Below are positions 1-9,710 of a stretch of 64,000 nucleotides of DNA, piece after piece; position 1 is the first letter of the stretch, and every line of letters begins with the position of its first letter. This DNA comes from Mitsuokella sp. oral taxon 131 str. W9106. Its GTDB lineage: Bacteria; Bacillota; Negativicutes; Selenomonadales; Selenomonadaceae. The notes beneath the pieces are model-generated. The model was not told where the DNA came from and made no database searches. It saw nothing but the letters and a program-made list of their open reading frames with translations. The stretch spans positions 39,670 to 103,669 of the forward strand of contig NZ_KI273052.1 in the NCBI RefSeq assembly GCF_000469545.1. Direction: 5' to 3'. Made by a program: the position numbers and the translations under genes.

Positions 1-164
1 TTGAGGGCAAGGCGCTTTCCGAGGCGGAGATCACGCGCCTCGTGCGCGCGTATCGTCATGCGGAAAGGCTGCCTGAGGAGCTCGATGCAACGCAGCTCGC
101 ATGGGTGCATGAGCAGGAAGGCAAGGACATCACGCGCGGCCATTATTTCCGCGGCGTGCTGTAG
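1..164 (+). CDS. C-terminal fragment of an unidentified protein
   Basis: An open frame runs in from the left edge (reading phase begins at base 3) and stops with TAG at 162-164, giving about 53 residues that end in GHYFRGVL. The codon pattern matches the real genes nearby. It lies 28 bases before mutS2 on the same strand and is probably co-transcribed with it. I do not recognise the family with certainty. A U32-family peptidase tail is possible because such genes sit near mutS2 in related genomes, but that is a guess. The start lies outside the window. Confidence 0.6.
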   Translation, partial: EGKALSEAEITRLVRAYRHAERLPEELDATQLAWVHEQEGKDITRGHYFRGVL

Positions 165-192
165 GACGTAGGAAAGCCATAAGGGGGTAGGC

Positions 193-2565
193 ATGGAACA
201 AGACGCATTTCAGATACTCGAATACGAAAAGATCACGGAAATGCTCGCCGAGCGAGCGGGTTCGATGCTCGGCAAGCGCAAGGCACGTGCGCTTTTGCCA
301 AGCAGCGATTATGAGGAAGTCGAAACGCGCATGGCGGAGACGGCGGAGGCGGCATCGGTCCTCGCATCGGCCATGCCGCCGCTCGGCGGCATATACGATC
401 TCTGCGCCATCCTGAAAAAGGCTGGACTCGGCGCCGTGCTTGAGCTTGAGGATCTTTCCGCTGTCAAGAACACGATGTACGCGATGCGGAATGTCAAGTA
501 TTTCTTCCGCGATCTTGAGACAGAAGCGCCCGTCCTCAAAGAGTGGGCGCACAGCATGGAGATCCTCGGCCAGCTTGAGCGCACGCTCGGCAATTCGATC
601 GACGAGCACGGCGCGATCCGCGAAGACGCGAGCGTTGAACTGCGGCGGATACGGCGTCAGCTCAAATCGTCACAGGGACGTATCAAGGAGCACATGTCCG
701 GGATCCTGCGTGCGGCTGAAAATCAAAAATACTTTCAGGACGCCATCGTGACGGTGCGCGATGACCGCTACGTCATTCCCGTCAAGCAGGAGTACCGCGC
801 GCATTTCCCCGGCGTCGTGCATGACCGTTCGGCAACGGGCGCGACGCTGTTCATCGAGCCGCTTGCTGTCGTCGAGCTCAACAACGACGTCAAACAGCTC
901 ATGCTGGCCGAGCAGCAGGAGATACAGCGCATCATGCGCCGCCTCTCGGAAGAGATTCGCAAGAACGGGGCAATCCTCACCGAAAACTGTGAGCGGCTCG
1001 GCAGGATCGACTTCACTTTTGCCAAGGCAAAACTTGCGAAGGACATGCGAGCCGAACGCCCTGTTTTCAACACGGAAGGGCGGACGGAACTCCATGCGGC
1101 ACGACATCCGCTCATCCCCGCCGACCGCGTCGTGCCAATCGATATGCGTATCGGTGCACCAAACCGCATGCTGCTTATCACGGGACCGAATACGGGGGGC
1201 AAGACGGTCAGCATGAAGACAGTCGGTCTTCTTGTGCTCATGGCGCAGTCGGGCTGCTACTTGCCGACAGCAGCAGGCTCGGAGATTGCCGTTTACCAAA
1301 ATATCTATGCAGACATCGGCGATGAGCAGAGCATCGAGCAGAGCCTTTCGACATTCTCCGCGCACATGACGCATATCGTTCGCATTTTGGATCAGGTGGA
1401 GTCGGGAGATTTGCTGCTTCTGGATGAGCTCGGCGCAGGCACGGACCCCGAAGAGGGTGCAGCGCTGGCGATGAGTATTTTGGAGCGGCTTTTGACGGTT
1501 CGCGCCACGACGATTGCGACGACACATTACTCGGAGCTCAAGACGTTTGCCTACAGGCAGGATGGCATTGAAAACGCCTGCGTCGAATTCGACGTGCAGA
1601 CGCTTCAGCCGACGTATCGCCTGCGCATCGGCATGCCGGGGGCGAGCAATGCGTTTGCCATCAGCCAGCGGCTTGGCCTGTCGGAATCGCTCATCTTGCG
1701 TGCCGAGCAGCTCATCAAGGCGGATCATGCACAGTTCGAGCAGGTCATCCATCAGCTTGAAACGGAAAAGCTCCTCTACGAACAGCGCAATGCCGATATC
1801 GCAGAGCGCCAGCGACGCGTTACGCAGCTCGAGCAGAAGCTCGAAGCGATGAAGGAAGCGCTTGCGCGCACAAAGGGCGAGTACATCCGCAAGGCGAAGG
1901 AACAGAGCGCGGCGATGATCCGCCGTGCGCGCCGCGAGAGCGAAGCGGTCATCAAAGAACTCAAAGACCAGTTTGACGATCAAGGCATCAAGAAGCGCCA
2001 GCAGGCGATTGCCGACGCGCGCGCACGCCTCGATGCGGCGCTTGAGAAAGCAAATCCCGGCATCATGGCGCAGAAGGGAATCGGAACGCCCATTGACCTC
2101 AAGACAATCGTCGAAGGGGATGCCGTCTACATCAAGAAGCTGGATCAAAAGGGGGTCGTGACGAGCGTGCATGGAAAAGAACTTACCGTGCAGGTCGGCG
2201 GCATTCATACGAAGGTCAAAGCATCTGGCTGTACGTTTATCCGTCACGCAGCGGCAGAGAAGCCGAAAGCAGCCGCACGCGAGAAGCGACAGACGACAGC
2301 TTTTTTGCAGAAGACAAAGGAAGCGCATCGCGAGATCGATATTCGCGGCATGATGGTCGATGAGGCGGAGGCCACGCTCGGCAAGTTCATCGATGATGCT
2401 GTCATGGCGGGGCTTTCTAAGATCCTCATCATTCATGGGAAAGGAACGGGCGCACTTCGGAAAGGCGTGCAGGCTTATTTGAAGCATCATAGGAATGTGC
2501 TTCGCTACGCTTTTGCTGATATGACGGACGGCGGAACGGGGGCGACCATCGTCGACTTAAAATAA
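193..2565 (+). CDS. mutS2: Endonuclease MutS2 / ribosome-collision factor
   Basis: A 790-residue protein of full family length. It has a MutS-like core with clamp helices, a Walker A motif GPNTGGKT near residues 330-337, the ABC-type signature and Walker B region LLLDELGAGTDPEEG after it, a long charged coiled coil (about residues 500-620), a KOW-like segment, and a C-terminal Smr domain beginning IDIRGMMVDEAE with the IIHGKGTGALR motif. MutS2 proteins bind branched DNA or collided ribosomes; the Smr domain carries the nuclease-type activity. There is no mismatch-binding N-terminal domain, which separates it from MutS1. The ATG at 193 follows a GGGGGT-type binding site. Confidence 0.96.
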   Translation: MEQDAFQILEYEKITEMLAERAGSMLGKRKARALLPSSDYEEVETRMAETAEAASVLASAMPPLGGIYDLCAILKKAGLGAVLELEDLSAVKNTMYAMRNVKYFFRDLETEAPVLKEWAHSMEILGQLERTLGNSIDEHGAIREDASVELRRIRRQLKSSQGRIKEHMSGILRAAENQKYFQDAIVTVRDDRYVIPVKQEYRAHFPGVVHDRSATGATLFIEPLAVVELNNDVKQLMLAEQQEIQRIMRRLSEEIRKNGAILTENCERLGRIDFTFAKAKLAKDMRAERPVFNTEGRTELHAARHPLIPADRVVPIDMRIGAPNRMLLITGPNTGGKTVSMKTVGLLVLMAQSGCYLPTAAGSEIAVYQNIYADIGDEQSIEQSLSTFSAHMTHIVRILDQVESGDLLLLDELGAGTDPEEGAALAMSILERLLTVRATTIATTHYSELKTFAYRQDGIENACVEFDVQTLQPTYRLRIGMPGASNAFAISQRLGLSESLILRAEQLIKADHAQFEQVIHQLETEKLLYEQRNADIAERQRRVTQLEQKLEAMKEALARTKGEYIRKAKEQSAAMIRRARRESEAVIKELKDQFDDQGIKKRQQAIADARARLDAALEKANPGIMAQKGIGTPIDLKTIVEGDAVYIKKLDQKGVVTSVHGKELTVQVGGIHTKVKASGCTFIRHAAAEKPKAAAREKRQTTAFLQKTKEAHREIDIRGMMVDEAEATLGKFIDDAVMAGLSKILIIHGKGTGALRKGVQAYLKHHRNVLRYAFADMTDGGTGATIVDLK

Positions 2566-2627
2566 ATCTGCGCTTTTTATTGCAGTTGTGGTAAACTATA
2601 AGAGTATTTACTTTAAGGAGGCAACTC

Positions 2628-4760
2628 ATGGAAAAGCGTCCCGGTGCAAGCCACGCGAAGCGTGCGGGAAACACGAAGCGGAAGCGCAGCGGCGGCAGTA
2701 CGCTAGCACGCGTGTTCTTAGGCTTTGTGATCGTATTTCTCGTCATGCTCATAGGCGTTGGCTGCGGCTTTTTGACGGCAAGCATGAATACGAAGCCGAA
2801 TCTTTCGGACGATATCCGCCCCCCTGCATCTTCCCAGATCTACGACATCAACGGCAACGAGATTGCGAATGTCCATGCGGCAGAGAATCGTCGGCCGGTC
2901 AAAATCGAGCAGGTGCCGAAGGCTTTGCAGAACGCATTCGTAGCGGTTGAGGACAATCGCTTCTACGAACACGCGGGCATCGATCCGCGCGGCATCGCGC
3001 GCGCCATTTGGGCGAATCTGCGTGGACGCACCGTCTCAGAAGGCGGTTCGACCATTACGCAGCAGCTCGCCAAGAATGCGTATCTGACGCAGGATCGCAC
3101 GCTCAAGCGCAAGGTACAGGAAGTCTTCCTTGCACTGCAGCTCGAGCGTCAGTATACGAAGCAGGAAATCTTGGAATTATATCTCAATCAGATTTACTTT
3201 GGCGAGGGTGCGTACGGCGTCGAGGCGGCAGCACATACGTACTTTGGCAAGGACGTATCGGAGCTTACGCTAAACGAGTGCGCAATGCTCGCAGGCATAC
3301 CGAAGAGCCCAAACTACTACTCGCCGATGAGCAACATGGAAGCGGTACGGGAACGCAAGGCTACCGTCCTCGATCAGATGGCGAAGTACGGGTACATAAC
3401 AAGCTCTGAGGCGGCGAAGGCGAAAAAGGAAGAACTTCATATCGTCAAGCCGAAGAAAAAGACGGATACGCAGGAGGCAGCTTACTTCATCGAATACGTG
3501 ACGCAGCGCATGATCGAAAAGTACGGTGCGGATGCCGTCTACAAGGAAGGCCTGAAGATATACACGACGGTCGATATGGACATGCAGCGCGCAGCGGAAG
3601 CGGCGATGAAGAAGCTGCCAAATATCACAGTCGACGGCAACGGGATCCAGCAGCCTCAGGGCGCACTCGTTGCGATTGATCCCCATAACGGTTATGTCAA
3701 GGCAATGGTCGGCGGTCGCGGCACGGATCAGTTCAACCGCGCGACGATGGCGGAGCGTCAGCCTGGCTCGGCATTTAAGCCGTTTGTCTTTGCAGCAGCG
3801 CTGGAAGACAACTTCACGCCTTCGACGGTCATCGATGACAGTCCCGTCAAAATCGGAAACTGGGAACCGCAGAACTATGAGCGCACGTTCCGCGGCAAGG
3901 TTACCTTGCGTGAAGTCGCGATCCATTCGCTCAACGTTCCGACGGTCAAGATCGCGCAAAAGGTCGGCATCGACAAGCCCATCTACTATGCGCAGGAGAT
4001 GGGCATCTCGACATTCGTGCTCGACGGTGCGCGCAATGACCGCAATTTTTCGACGGCGCTCGGCGGCCTCACGAAAGGCGTGACGCCGTTTGAGCTCGTC
4101 AGTGCCTATGGCACGTTTGCGAATAAGGGCGTCCATGTCGACCCTGTCGTCATCGTCAAGGTACTCGATCGCGATGGCAAGGTCCTCGAGCAGGCCGCAC
4201 CGAATCAGCGCAGCGTTATCAGCGAGCCGAGCGCGGCGAACCTCACGAGCATGCTGCAGGATGTCGTGCAGAAGGGTACGGGCACGCGTGCAAGGCTCAA
4301 TCGTCCTGCGGCAGGCAAGACGGGCACGACGAGTGATTACCATGATGCGTGGTTTGTCGGCTATACGCCGGATCTCGTCGCAGGCGTTTGGGTTGGAAAT
4401 GACAACAATACGCCACTGGACGGCATGAGCGGCGGCCTGCTGCCTGCGGAGATATGGCATGCCTTTATGGAAAAGGCGCTCGAAGAGACGCCGCCGAAGA
4501 ACTTTGACGGCTCAGTGGTATCGGGCGGCGGCATGGGCGAGCTCAAAGATGCGAACACGTCTCCTTCCCGCAAACGGGATGAACGGAAAAAGAAAGATGA
4601 CAAAAAGAATCCGCAAGGCCTGAACGCACCGAGAGCGACGGGCAGCGTGCCGCCTGCAAATGCGCCTGCCCCAGAGAGCAATGCTGCTCCTGCTGCGCCT
4701 TCCACACCTGCGGAAGATGCGCCCGCACCGGGCGGTGACGTACCGAAGAGCCGAAACTGA
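2628..4760 (+). CDS. Class A penicillin-binding protein (PBP1A-type)
   Basis: A 710-residue bifunctional peptidoglycan synthase. A basic N-terminus is followed by one membrane anchor (about residues 25-55). The glycosyltransferase domain contains [12 protein letters not shown] and [12 protein letters not shown]. The transpeptidase domain has the active-site motif near [12 protein letters not shown] (SAFK), then SLN and [12 protein letters not shown] (KTG). The tail from about residue 630 is rich in Lys, Pro and Ala and likely disordered. It would polymerise and cross-link glycan in the periplasm. The ATG follows a strong AAGGAGG site. It is separated from mutS2 by 62 bases, so it may have its own promoter, but I could not define one. 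Confidence 0.95.
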   Translation: MEKRPGASHAKRAGNTKRKRSGGSTLARVFLGFVIVFLVMLIGVGCGFLTASMNTKPNLSDDIRPPASSQIYDINGNEIANVHAAENRRPVKIEQVPKALQNAFVAVEDNRFYEHAGIDPRGIARAIWANLRGRTVSEGGSTITQQLAKNAYLTQDRTLKRKVQEVFLALQLERQYTKQEILELYLNQIYFGEGAYGVEAAAHTYFGKDVSELTLNECAMLAGIPKSPNYYSPMSNMEAVRERKATVLDQMAKYGYITSSEAAKAKKEELHIVKPKKKTDTQEAAYFIEYVTQRMIEKYGADAVYKEGLKIYTTVDMDMQRAAEAAMKKLPNITVDGNGIQQPQGALVAIDPHNGYVKAMVGGRGTDQFNRATMAERQPGSAFKPFVFAAALEDNFTPSTVIDDSPVKIGNWEPQNYERTFRGKVTLREVAIHSLNVPTVKIAQKVGIDKPIYYAQEMGISTFVLDGARNDRNFSTALGGLTKGVTPFELVSAYGTFANKGVHVDPVVIVKVLDRDGKVLEQAAPNQRSVISEPSAANLTSMLQDVVQKGTGTRARLNRPAAGKTGTTSDYHDAWFVGYTPDLVAGVWVGNDNNTPLDGMSGGLLPAEIWHAFMEKALEETPPKNFDGSVVSGGGMGELKDANTSPSRKRDERKKKDDKKNPQGLNAPRATGSVPPANAPAPESNAAPAAPSTPAEDAPAPGGDVPKSRN

Positions 4761-4788
4761 TGCATGGGTCCGACAGAGGAGAGAGAGT

Positions 4789-6000
4789 TTGTTGGCAAAC
4801 GTAATCGATATTTTGAAGGAGCGCGGCTTCCTCGCGCAGTGCACGAATGAGGAAGAGCTGCGCGGACTCTTTGACAAGGAAAGCGTGACGTTTTATATCG
4901 GCTTTGACCCGACGGCAGACAGCCTTCATGCAGGCCACTTTATTGCACTCATGGCGATGGCGCACATGCAGCGCGCAGGGCATCGTCCGATCTGCCTTGT
5001 CGGCGGCGGTACGGGAACGGTCGGCGATCCGACGGGGCGCACCGACATGCGCAAGATGCTCACCGATGCAGACATCGAACACAACTGCGAGTGCTTCAAG
5101 AAGCAGATCGCACGCTTCATCGACTTTTCGGACGGCAGGGCACTCATGGTCAATAACGGAGACTGGCTGCGGAAACTCAACTACATCGAGCTGCTGCGTG
5201 AGGTCGGCGCGCATTTCACCGTCAACCGCATGCTTGCGGCAGAGTGCTACAAGCAGCGTTGGGAGAAAGGGCTGACCTTCCTCGAATTCAACTACATGAT
5301 CATGCAAGCGTACGACTTCCTGGAACTCAATCGCCGCTATGGCTGCAAGTTGCAGATGGGCGGTGACGATCAGTGGTCGAACATCATCGCCGGCGTCGAA
5401 CTCACGCGCCGCAAAGCGGGCGTTCCCGTCTATGGCATGACGAATCGGCTGCTCACGAAGAGCGACGGCAAGAAGATGGGCAAGACGGCTGGTGGTGCGC
5501 TTTGGCTCGACGCGGAGAAGACGAGTCCTTACGAATTTTACCAGTATTGGCGCAACATCGATGACGCGGATGTCGGGAAATGCCTCGCGCTTCTGACGTT
5601 CCTTCCGATGGAGGAAGTGCATCGTCTCAGCGCATTGAAGGATGCGGCAATCAACGAAGCCAAGACCGTGCTTGCCTACGAAATCACCAAGATTGTGCAC
5701 GGCGATCAGGAAGCGGAAAAGGCAAAGCAGGCGGCAGCGGCGCTCTTCGGCGGTGGAAGCAAGGCGGAGGACATGCCGACCGTAAAGGCGGCTGCCGGAA
5801 CGAAACTGCTCGACGTGCTTTTTGCAGGCAAAATTGTTGCCTCGAAAAGCGAGGCGCGCCGCCTCATCCAGCAAAACGGCATTGCGCTCAATGATGCGAA
5901 GGTCACGGACGTCGATTATCTCGTCAAAGAAGAAGATCTTGCGGGCGGCGAAGCAATTCTGAGGAAAGGGAAAAAGAAGTATTTCCGACTCGTGAAATGA
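4789..6000 (+). CDS. tyrS: Tyrosyl-tRNA synthetase
   Basis: Class I aminoacyl-tRNA synthetase of about 403 residues. The HIGH-type motif appears as HAGH within [10 protein letters not shown], and the KMSKS-type loop as [10 protein letters not shown]. The tyrosine and tRNA-binding core is followed by a C-terminal S4 domain (about residues 340-400). I start it at TTG 4789, seven bases after an AGGAG site; TTG 4792 is also possible. Reading further upstream would overlap the PBP gene with non-homologous sequence. It lies only 28 bases after the PBP gene and no T-box is visible, unlike many Firmicute tyrS genes, so it seems to be transcribed with the PBP. Confidence 0.95.
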   Translation: MLANVIDILKERGFLAQCTNEEELRGLFDKESVTFYIGFDPTADSLHAGHFIALMAMAHMQRAGHRPICLVGGGTGTVGDPTGRTDMRKMLTDADIEHNCECFKKQIARFIDFSDGRALMVNNGDWLRKLNYIELLREVGAHFTVNRMLAAECYKQRWEKGLTFLEFNYMIMQAYDFLELNRRYGCKLQMGGDDQWSNIIAGVELTRRKAGVPVYGMTNRLLTKSDGKKMGKTAGGALWLDAEKTSPYEFYQYWRNIDDADVGKCLALLTFLPMEEVHRLSALKDAAINEAKTVLAYEITKIVHGDQEAEKAKQAAAALFGGGSKAEDMPTVKAAAGTKLLDVLFAGKIVASKSEARRLIQQNGIALNDAKVTDVDYLVKEEDLAGGEAILRKGKKKYFRLVK

Positions 6001-6001
6001 G

Positions 6002-6030
6002 TTGAGACTTCGTGGAATCTATGATACACT
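6002..6030 (+). promoter_or_regulatory. Promoter for yebC
   Basis: TTGAGA at 6002-6007 and TACACT at 6025-6030 with 17-base spacing. A TG dinucleotide one base before the -10 makes it an extended -10 promoter. The same ten bases ATGATACACT form the -10 region of the infC promoter at 33891-33900. Confidence 0.6.
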
Positions 6031-6067
6031 AAAAAAGTTATTACGTACGAAGGAGCGGTGTTTTTTT

Positions 6068-6799
6068 ATGTCAGGTCATTCCAAATGGGCAAATATAAAG
6101 CGAAAAAAAGGGGCAAATGATGCGATTCGCGGCAAGATCACGACGAAAATTGGTCGTGAGATCACGATTGCCGTCCGCATGGGCGGCAGCGATCCGACGG
6201 GCAACATGCGTCTGAAGCTCGCGCTTTCCAAGGCGAAAGCGAACAACATCCCGAAGGATAACATCAACCGTGCGATTCAGAAGGGCATGGGCGCATCCGA
6301 GGGAAACAGCTACGAAGAGCTCATGTACGAAGGCTACGGCCCCGGCGGTACGGCTGTCATGCTCGACATCCTGACGGATAACCGCAACCGCACGGCAGCG
6401 GATGTGCGTCACCTCTTCTCGAAGCACGGCGGCAACCTCGGACAGGATGGCTGTGTCGCGTGGATGTTTCAAAAGAAAGCCGTCTTTATCGTTGAGAAGG
6501 AGACGTTCGATGACGAGGACGCGCTTCTCGAGACCGTGCTCGACGCGGGTGCAGACGATATGAAGGGCGATGACGAGGTCTTCGAGATCACGGCGGATCC
6601 AGACGCCTACGATGCAATCGAAGCGGCACTCGGCGAGAAGGGCATCGAGACGGCATCGGCGGAAATCACGATGGTGCCGGACACGATGGTCCGCCTTGAA
6701 GGCGCGGACGCGGAGAAGATGCAGAGGCTCATCGATGCGCTCGACGAGAACGATGACGTTCAGAACGTCTACAGCAATTACGAATCGGACGATGCGTGA
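6068..6799 (+). CDS. yebC: YebC/PmpR family protein (TACO1-like)
   Basis: A 243-residue protein opening with the family hallmark MSGHSKWANIKRKKGAND and containing GYGPGGTAVMLDILTDN. YebC family members were first described as transcription regulators; recent work links them to translation of proline-rich stretches, as with mitochondrial TACO1. Three alpha/beta domains are expected at this length. The start is the ATG at 6068 because the conserved N-terminus begins there. It is flanked by its own promoter and a terminator, so it looks monocistronic. Confidence 0.94.
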   Translation: MSGHSKWANIKRKKGANDAIRGKITTKIGREITIAVRMGGSDPTGNMRLKLALSKAKANNIPKDNINRAIQKGMGASEGNSYEELMYEGYGPGGTAVMLDILTDNRNRTAADVRHLFSKHGGNLGQDGCVAWMFQKKAVFIVEKETFDDEDALLETVLDAGADDMKGDDEVFEITADPDAYDAIEAALGEKGIETASAEITMVPDTMVRLEGADAEKMQRLIDALDENDDVQNVYSNYESDDA

Positions 6800-6815
6800 T
6801 TCATAGCAGCAAGCG

Positions 6816-6866
6816 ACCGGTCTTTACGCTCCGAGTTTCTTTGGGGGATAGAGACCGGTTTCTTCC
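6816..6866 (+). terminator. Probable intrinsic terminator after yebC
   Basis: Arms ACCGGTCT (6816-6823) and AGACCGGT (6852-6859) form a perfect 8-bp stem with a 28-base loop, followed by a pyrimidine-rich TTTCTTCCTT tract. The long loop makes it weaker than a textbook terminator. Confidence 0.5.
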
Positions 6867-6890
6867 TTATGAGGAATTTGAGGAAACGGC

Positions 6891-7385
6891 ATGATAGCAT
6901 TAGGGATTGATCCGGGGACGGCGATATGCGGCTATGGATTTGTCGAGATGGTCGGAAGCCGGCTTGTGCCACGCGCATACGGATCCATTTTCACCTCGCC
7001 GAAGATGCGGATGGAAGATCGGCTCGCGAAGATTTACGATGCGCTCGATACGCTCATCAAAGAACATCGTCCTGACGTCATGGGCGTCGAAAAGCTTTTT
7101 TTTAACCGCAATGTCACGACGGCAATCCCCGTCGGACAGGCGCGAGGCATCGTGCTCCTCTGCGCAGCGAAGAACAGCCTGCGCCTCGTCGAACGGACAC
7201 CGATCCAAATTAAGCAGGATGTGACGGGATACGGAAAGGCAACGAAGGCACAGGTCATCTACATGGTGACGAAGCTTCTGCACCTCGCGGAGCCTCCGAA
7301 GCCTGACGATACGGCAGACGCGCTTGCCATCGCGATCTGCACGACGCATTGCGTGGACAGCATCGCATGGAGGAATGGGCTATGA
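6891..7385 (+). CDS. ruvC: Holliday junction resolvase RuvC
   Basis: A 164-residue RNase H-fold endonuclease that cuts Holliday junctions symmetrically. It begins MIALGIDPGTAICGYG, placing the first catalytic Asp at residue 7, and has the second acidic region GVEKLFF and a C-terminal KPDDTADALAIAIC segment supplying the remaining acidic residues. It is the first gene of the ruvC-ruvA-ruvB group, and its TGA overlaps the ruvA ATG, so the two are translationally coupled. Confidence 0.96.
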   Translation: MIALGIDPGTAICGYGFVEMVGSRLVPRAYGSIFTSPKMRMEDRLAKIYDALDTLIKEHRPDVMGVEKLFFNRNVTTAIPVGQARGIVLLCAAKNSLRLVERTPIQIKQDVTGYGKATKAQVIYMVTKLLHLAEPPKPDDTADALAIAICTTHCVDSIAWRNGL

Positions 7386-7978
7386 TTGGCTATTTGCGCG
7401 GCAAGGTCGCCTGCCTTTATGCGGATTCTTGCTTGCTCGACGTGCATGGCGTAGGCTATCGTCTCTTCATCGCGGGCGCCACGCGGCAGAAGCTTCGCCG
7501 CGGTGAGGATGCCCAGCTCTTCACCTACATGAGCGTACGCGAGGATGCGATCCTGCTCTATGGTTTTGCGACCGAGGAGGAACACGATCTGTTTCTGCAG
7601 CTCATTGCCGTTTCGGGCATTGGTCCGAAAGTCGCGCTCGGCATTCTCTCTTCCATTACGGTCGAGAGCCTCTGCCGTGCGATTCAGCAGAAACAGTCCT
7701 CCGTGCTTACGAAACTTCCCGGTATCGGGAAAAAGTCGGCAGAACGCCTCATCTTGGAACTCAAGGACAAGCTCGCCTTTGCAGGAGGTGAATCAGAGGA
7801 CGGACTTGTACCGAATATCGAGATAGGCGAGGAGGCAACGGCAGAGGCAGTCGCCGCGCTTCTCTCGCTCGGCTATGCACAAGCGGAAATCGCGCCCGCC
7901 ATCCGGCGCGAGGCAAGGAAAGGCATGACGACGGAAGCGATCATCAAGGCCGTGCTCCAATCGCTTGGCCGCGCCTGA
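7382..7978 (+). CDS. ruvA: Holliday junction branch migration protein RuvA
   Basis: A 198-residue DNA-binding subunit starting MIGYLRGKVACL. It has an N-terminal OB fold, a central helix-hairpin-helix pair (SGIGPKVALGIL and LPGIGKKSAERLILEL), and a C-terminal domain after an acidic linker that contacts RuvB. The ATG at 7382 overlaps the ruvC stop. It tetramerises on four-way junctions and loads the RuvB motor encoded 43 bases downstream. Confidence 0.96.
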   Translation: MIGYLRGKVACLYADSCLLDVHGVGYRLFIAGATRQKLRRGEDAQLFTYMSVREDAILLYGFATEEEHDLFLQLIAVSGIGPKVALGILSSITVESLCRAIQQKQSSVLTKLPGIGKKSAERLILELKDKLAFAGGESEDGLVPNIEIGEEATAEAVAALLSLGYAQAEIAPAIRREARKGMTTEAIIKAVLQSLGRA

Positions 7979-8021
7979 CGCAGCAAACGTTCCGCTATCG
8001 TCGTAGGAAGGAGGAATCGCA

Positions 8022-9038
8022 TTGGACGAATTTGAATCCATGGAGGATCGGATCGTCTCGATGGACGAGCAGCGGGCGGACGATTGGCAGTACAGCCTCC
8101 GTCCGCGCAAGCTCGCCGCCTACATCGGGCAGGACAAGGTGAAGAGCAATCTCTCCATCTTCGTGCAGGCGGCACGGTCGCGCGGCGATGCGCTCGACCA
8201 CGTATTGCTCTACGGGCCGCCGGGACTCGGCAAGACGACGCTCGCAGGCATTATCGCCAACGAGATGGGCGTAAACTTCCGCCAGACGTCCGGCCCTGCC
8301 ATCGAGCGCACGGGCGACCTCGCGGCACTCTTGACGAACCTGCAGGAACACGACGTTCTCTTCATCGATGAGATTCATCGCCTTTCGCGCAGCGTCGAAG
8401 AAGTGCTTTACTCCGCCATGGAGGACTTCGCGCTCGACATTATCATCGGCAAGGGACCGAGCGCGCGCTCCATTCGCCTTGACCTTGCGCCCTTTACGCT
8501 CATCGGCGCGACGACAAAGGCGGGGGCACTATCCGCGCCGCTTCGCGACCGCTTCGGCGTTATCGAGCGATTGGAGTATTACACGCCGGAGGCACTCGTG
8601 CATATCATCGAGCGCGTTGCCGAAATCCTCTCCATTACGATTGAGGAGCGAGGGGCGATCGAGATTGCCCGCCGCAGCCGCGGCACGCCGCGCATAGCCA
8701 ATCGCCTCCTGAAGCGCGTGCGCGACGTCGCGCAGATTGAGGGCGATGGTGTCATCACGGATGCCATCGCCGACAAGGCACTCCAGATGCTCGAAGTCGA
8801 CAAAGTGGGGCTGGACCACACCGACCGCCGCATGCTCGATACGATGATACGGAAATTCGCAGGAGGGCCGGTCGGTCTCGAAACGCTCGCGGCATCCATC
8901 AGCGAGGCGACCGATACGATCGAGGATATCTACGAGCCATATCTTTTGCAGCTCGGATTTTTGAACCGCACGCCAAAGGGACGTGTCGTCACGGAAATGG
9001 GCTATCGTCACATGGGAGTGCCATATCCGCAGAATTGA
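8022..9038 (+). CDS. ruvB: Holliday junction branch migration helicase RuvB
   Basis: A 338-residue AAA+ motor. It shows Walker [12 protein letters not shown], Walker [12 protein letters not shown], sensor-1 [18 protein letters not shown] and the C-terminal winged helix ending with [13 protein letters not shown]. Hexameric rings pump DNA through the RuvA-bound junction. The start is TTG 8022, placed after a GGAAGGAGG site at 8007-8014. The next in-frame ATG (8040) would lose conserved spacing from the site. Confidence 0.96.
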   Translation: MDEFESMEDRIVSMDEQRADDWQYSLRPRKLAAYIGQDKVKSNLSIFVQAARSRGDALDHVLLYGPPGLGKTTLAGIIANEMGVNFRQTSGPAIERTGDLAALLTNLQEHDVLFIDEIHRLSRSVEEVLYSAMEDFALDIIIGKGPSARSIRLDLAPFTLIGATTKAGALSAPLRDRFGVIERLEYYTPEALVHIIERVAEILSITIEERGAIEIARRSRGTPRIANRLLKRVRDVAQIEGDGVITDAIADKALQMLEVDKVGLDHTDRRMLDTMIRKFAGGPVGLETLAASISEATDTIEDIYEPYLLQLGFLNRTPKGRVVTEMGYRHMGVPYPQN

Positions 9039-9057
9039 TTTACTGGGAGGGATTTCG

Positions 9058-9699
9058 ATGAAGCTCTTGCTTCACATGTGTTGCGGCCCGTGTGCCTGCT
9101 ATCCCGTCAAGAAACTTCGTGCGGAAGGCATAGAGCCGACAGGATATTTTTTTAATCCAAACATACATCCCTATCAGGAATGGGAGGCGCGCCTCCAGAC
9201 GGCAAAGGAGTTTGCGCGCAAGGCCAGCATGGAGATACGTGCGGAAGAGACCTATCAGATGCGGGATTTCTTGAAAAAGGCGCTTCCAGCCGAATCCCTG
9301 CCGAACGGGCGTTGCACGATGTGCTATACGTGGCGTTTGGAGCAGACGGCAAGGTATGCGGCAGAGCAGGGATTCGATGCGTTTGCTTCTACGCTCTTTT
9401 ACAGCATTTACCAGCAACATGACCTCATGAAAAAAACGGCGGAGCATTTTGCAGTACGCTACGGCATTGCGTTCCATTACGAAGATTTCCGTCCGGGCTG
9501 GCAGGAAGGCATTGACATCAGCCATGCACTTGGGCTTTACCGCCAGCCGTACTGCGGCTGCATTTTCAGCGAAGAGGAACGCTATAGCCGCGCGCTGCGA
9601 AAGCAGCAGAAGAAGGATAATCGCGCAAAAAAACGCGCGCGTCTCGCTGCACTGCAGAAGGAACAGGAAGAGGCAGGACGGACAAAAACAAGGGCTTAG
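9058..9699 (+). CDS. queH: Epoxyqueuosine reductase QueH
   Basis: A 213-residue DUF208 protein beginning MKLLLHMCCGPCACYP. The CCGPC cluster, the CTMCY motif and the CGCIF motif provide the conserved cysteines that bind a 4Fe-4S cluster and a second metal in QueH. It performs the last step of queuosine synthesis in tRNA, converting epoxyqueuosine to queuosine, in place of the unrelated QueG. queA, the preceding enzyme in the pathway, lies 1.2 kb downstream on the same strand. The C-terminus is a lysine/arginine-rich tail. Confidence 0.92.
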   Translation: MKLLLHMCCGPCACYPVKKLRAEGIEPTGYFFNPNIHPYQEWEARLQTAKEFARKASMEIRAEETYQMRDFLKKALPAESLPNGRCTMCYTWRLEQTARYAAEQGFDAFASTLFYSIYQQHDLMKKTAEHFAVRYGIAFHYEDFRPGWQEGIDISHALGLYRQPYCGCIFSEEERYSRALRKQQKKDNRAKKRARLAALQKEQEEAGRTKTRA

Positions 9700-9710
9700 G
9701 AGGAGTCACC

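Noticed and set aside
670..2490. A 606-codon minus-strand open frame inside mutS2
   Set aside because: It mirrors the codon bias of mutS2, encodes a Leu/Arg/His-rich protein without motifs, and has no ribosome binding site. Similar shadows occur opposite the PBP, tyrS, pckA, recG, thrS and others.
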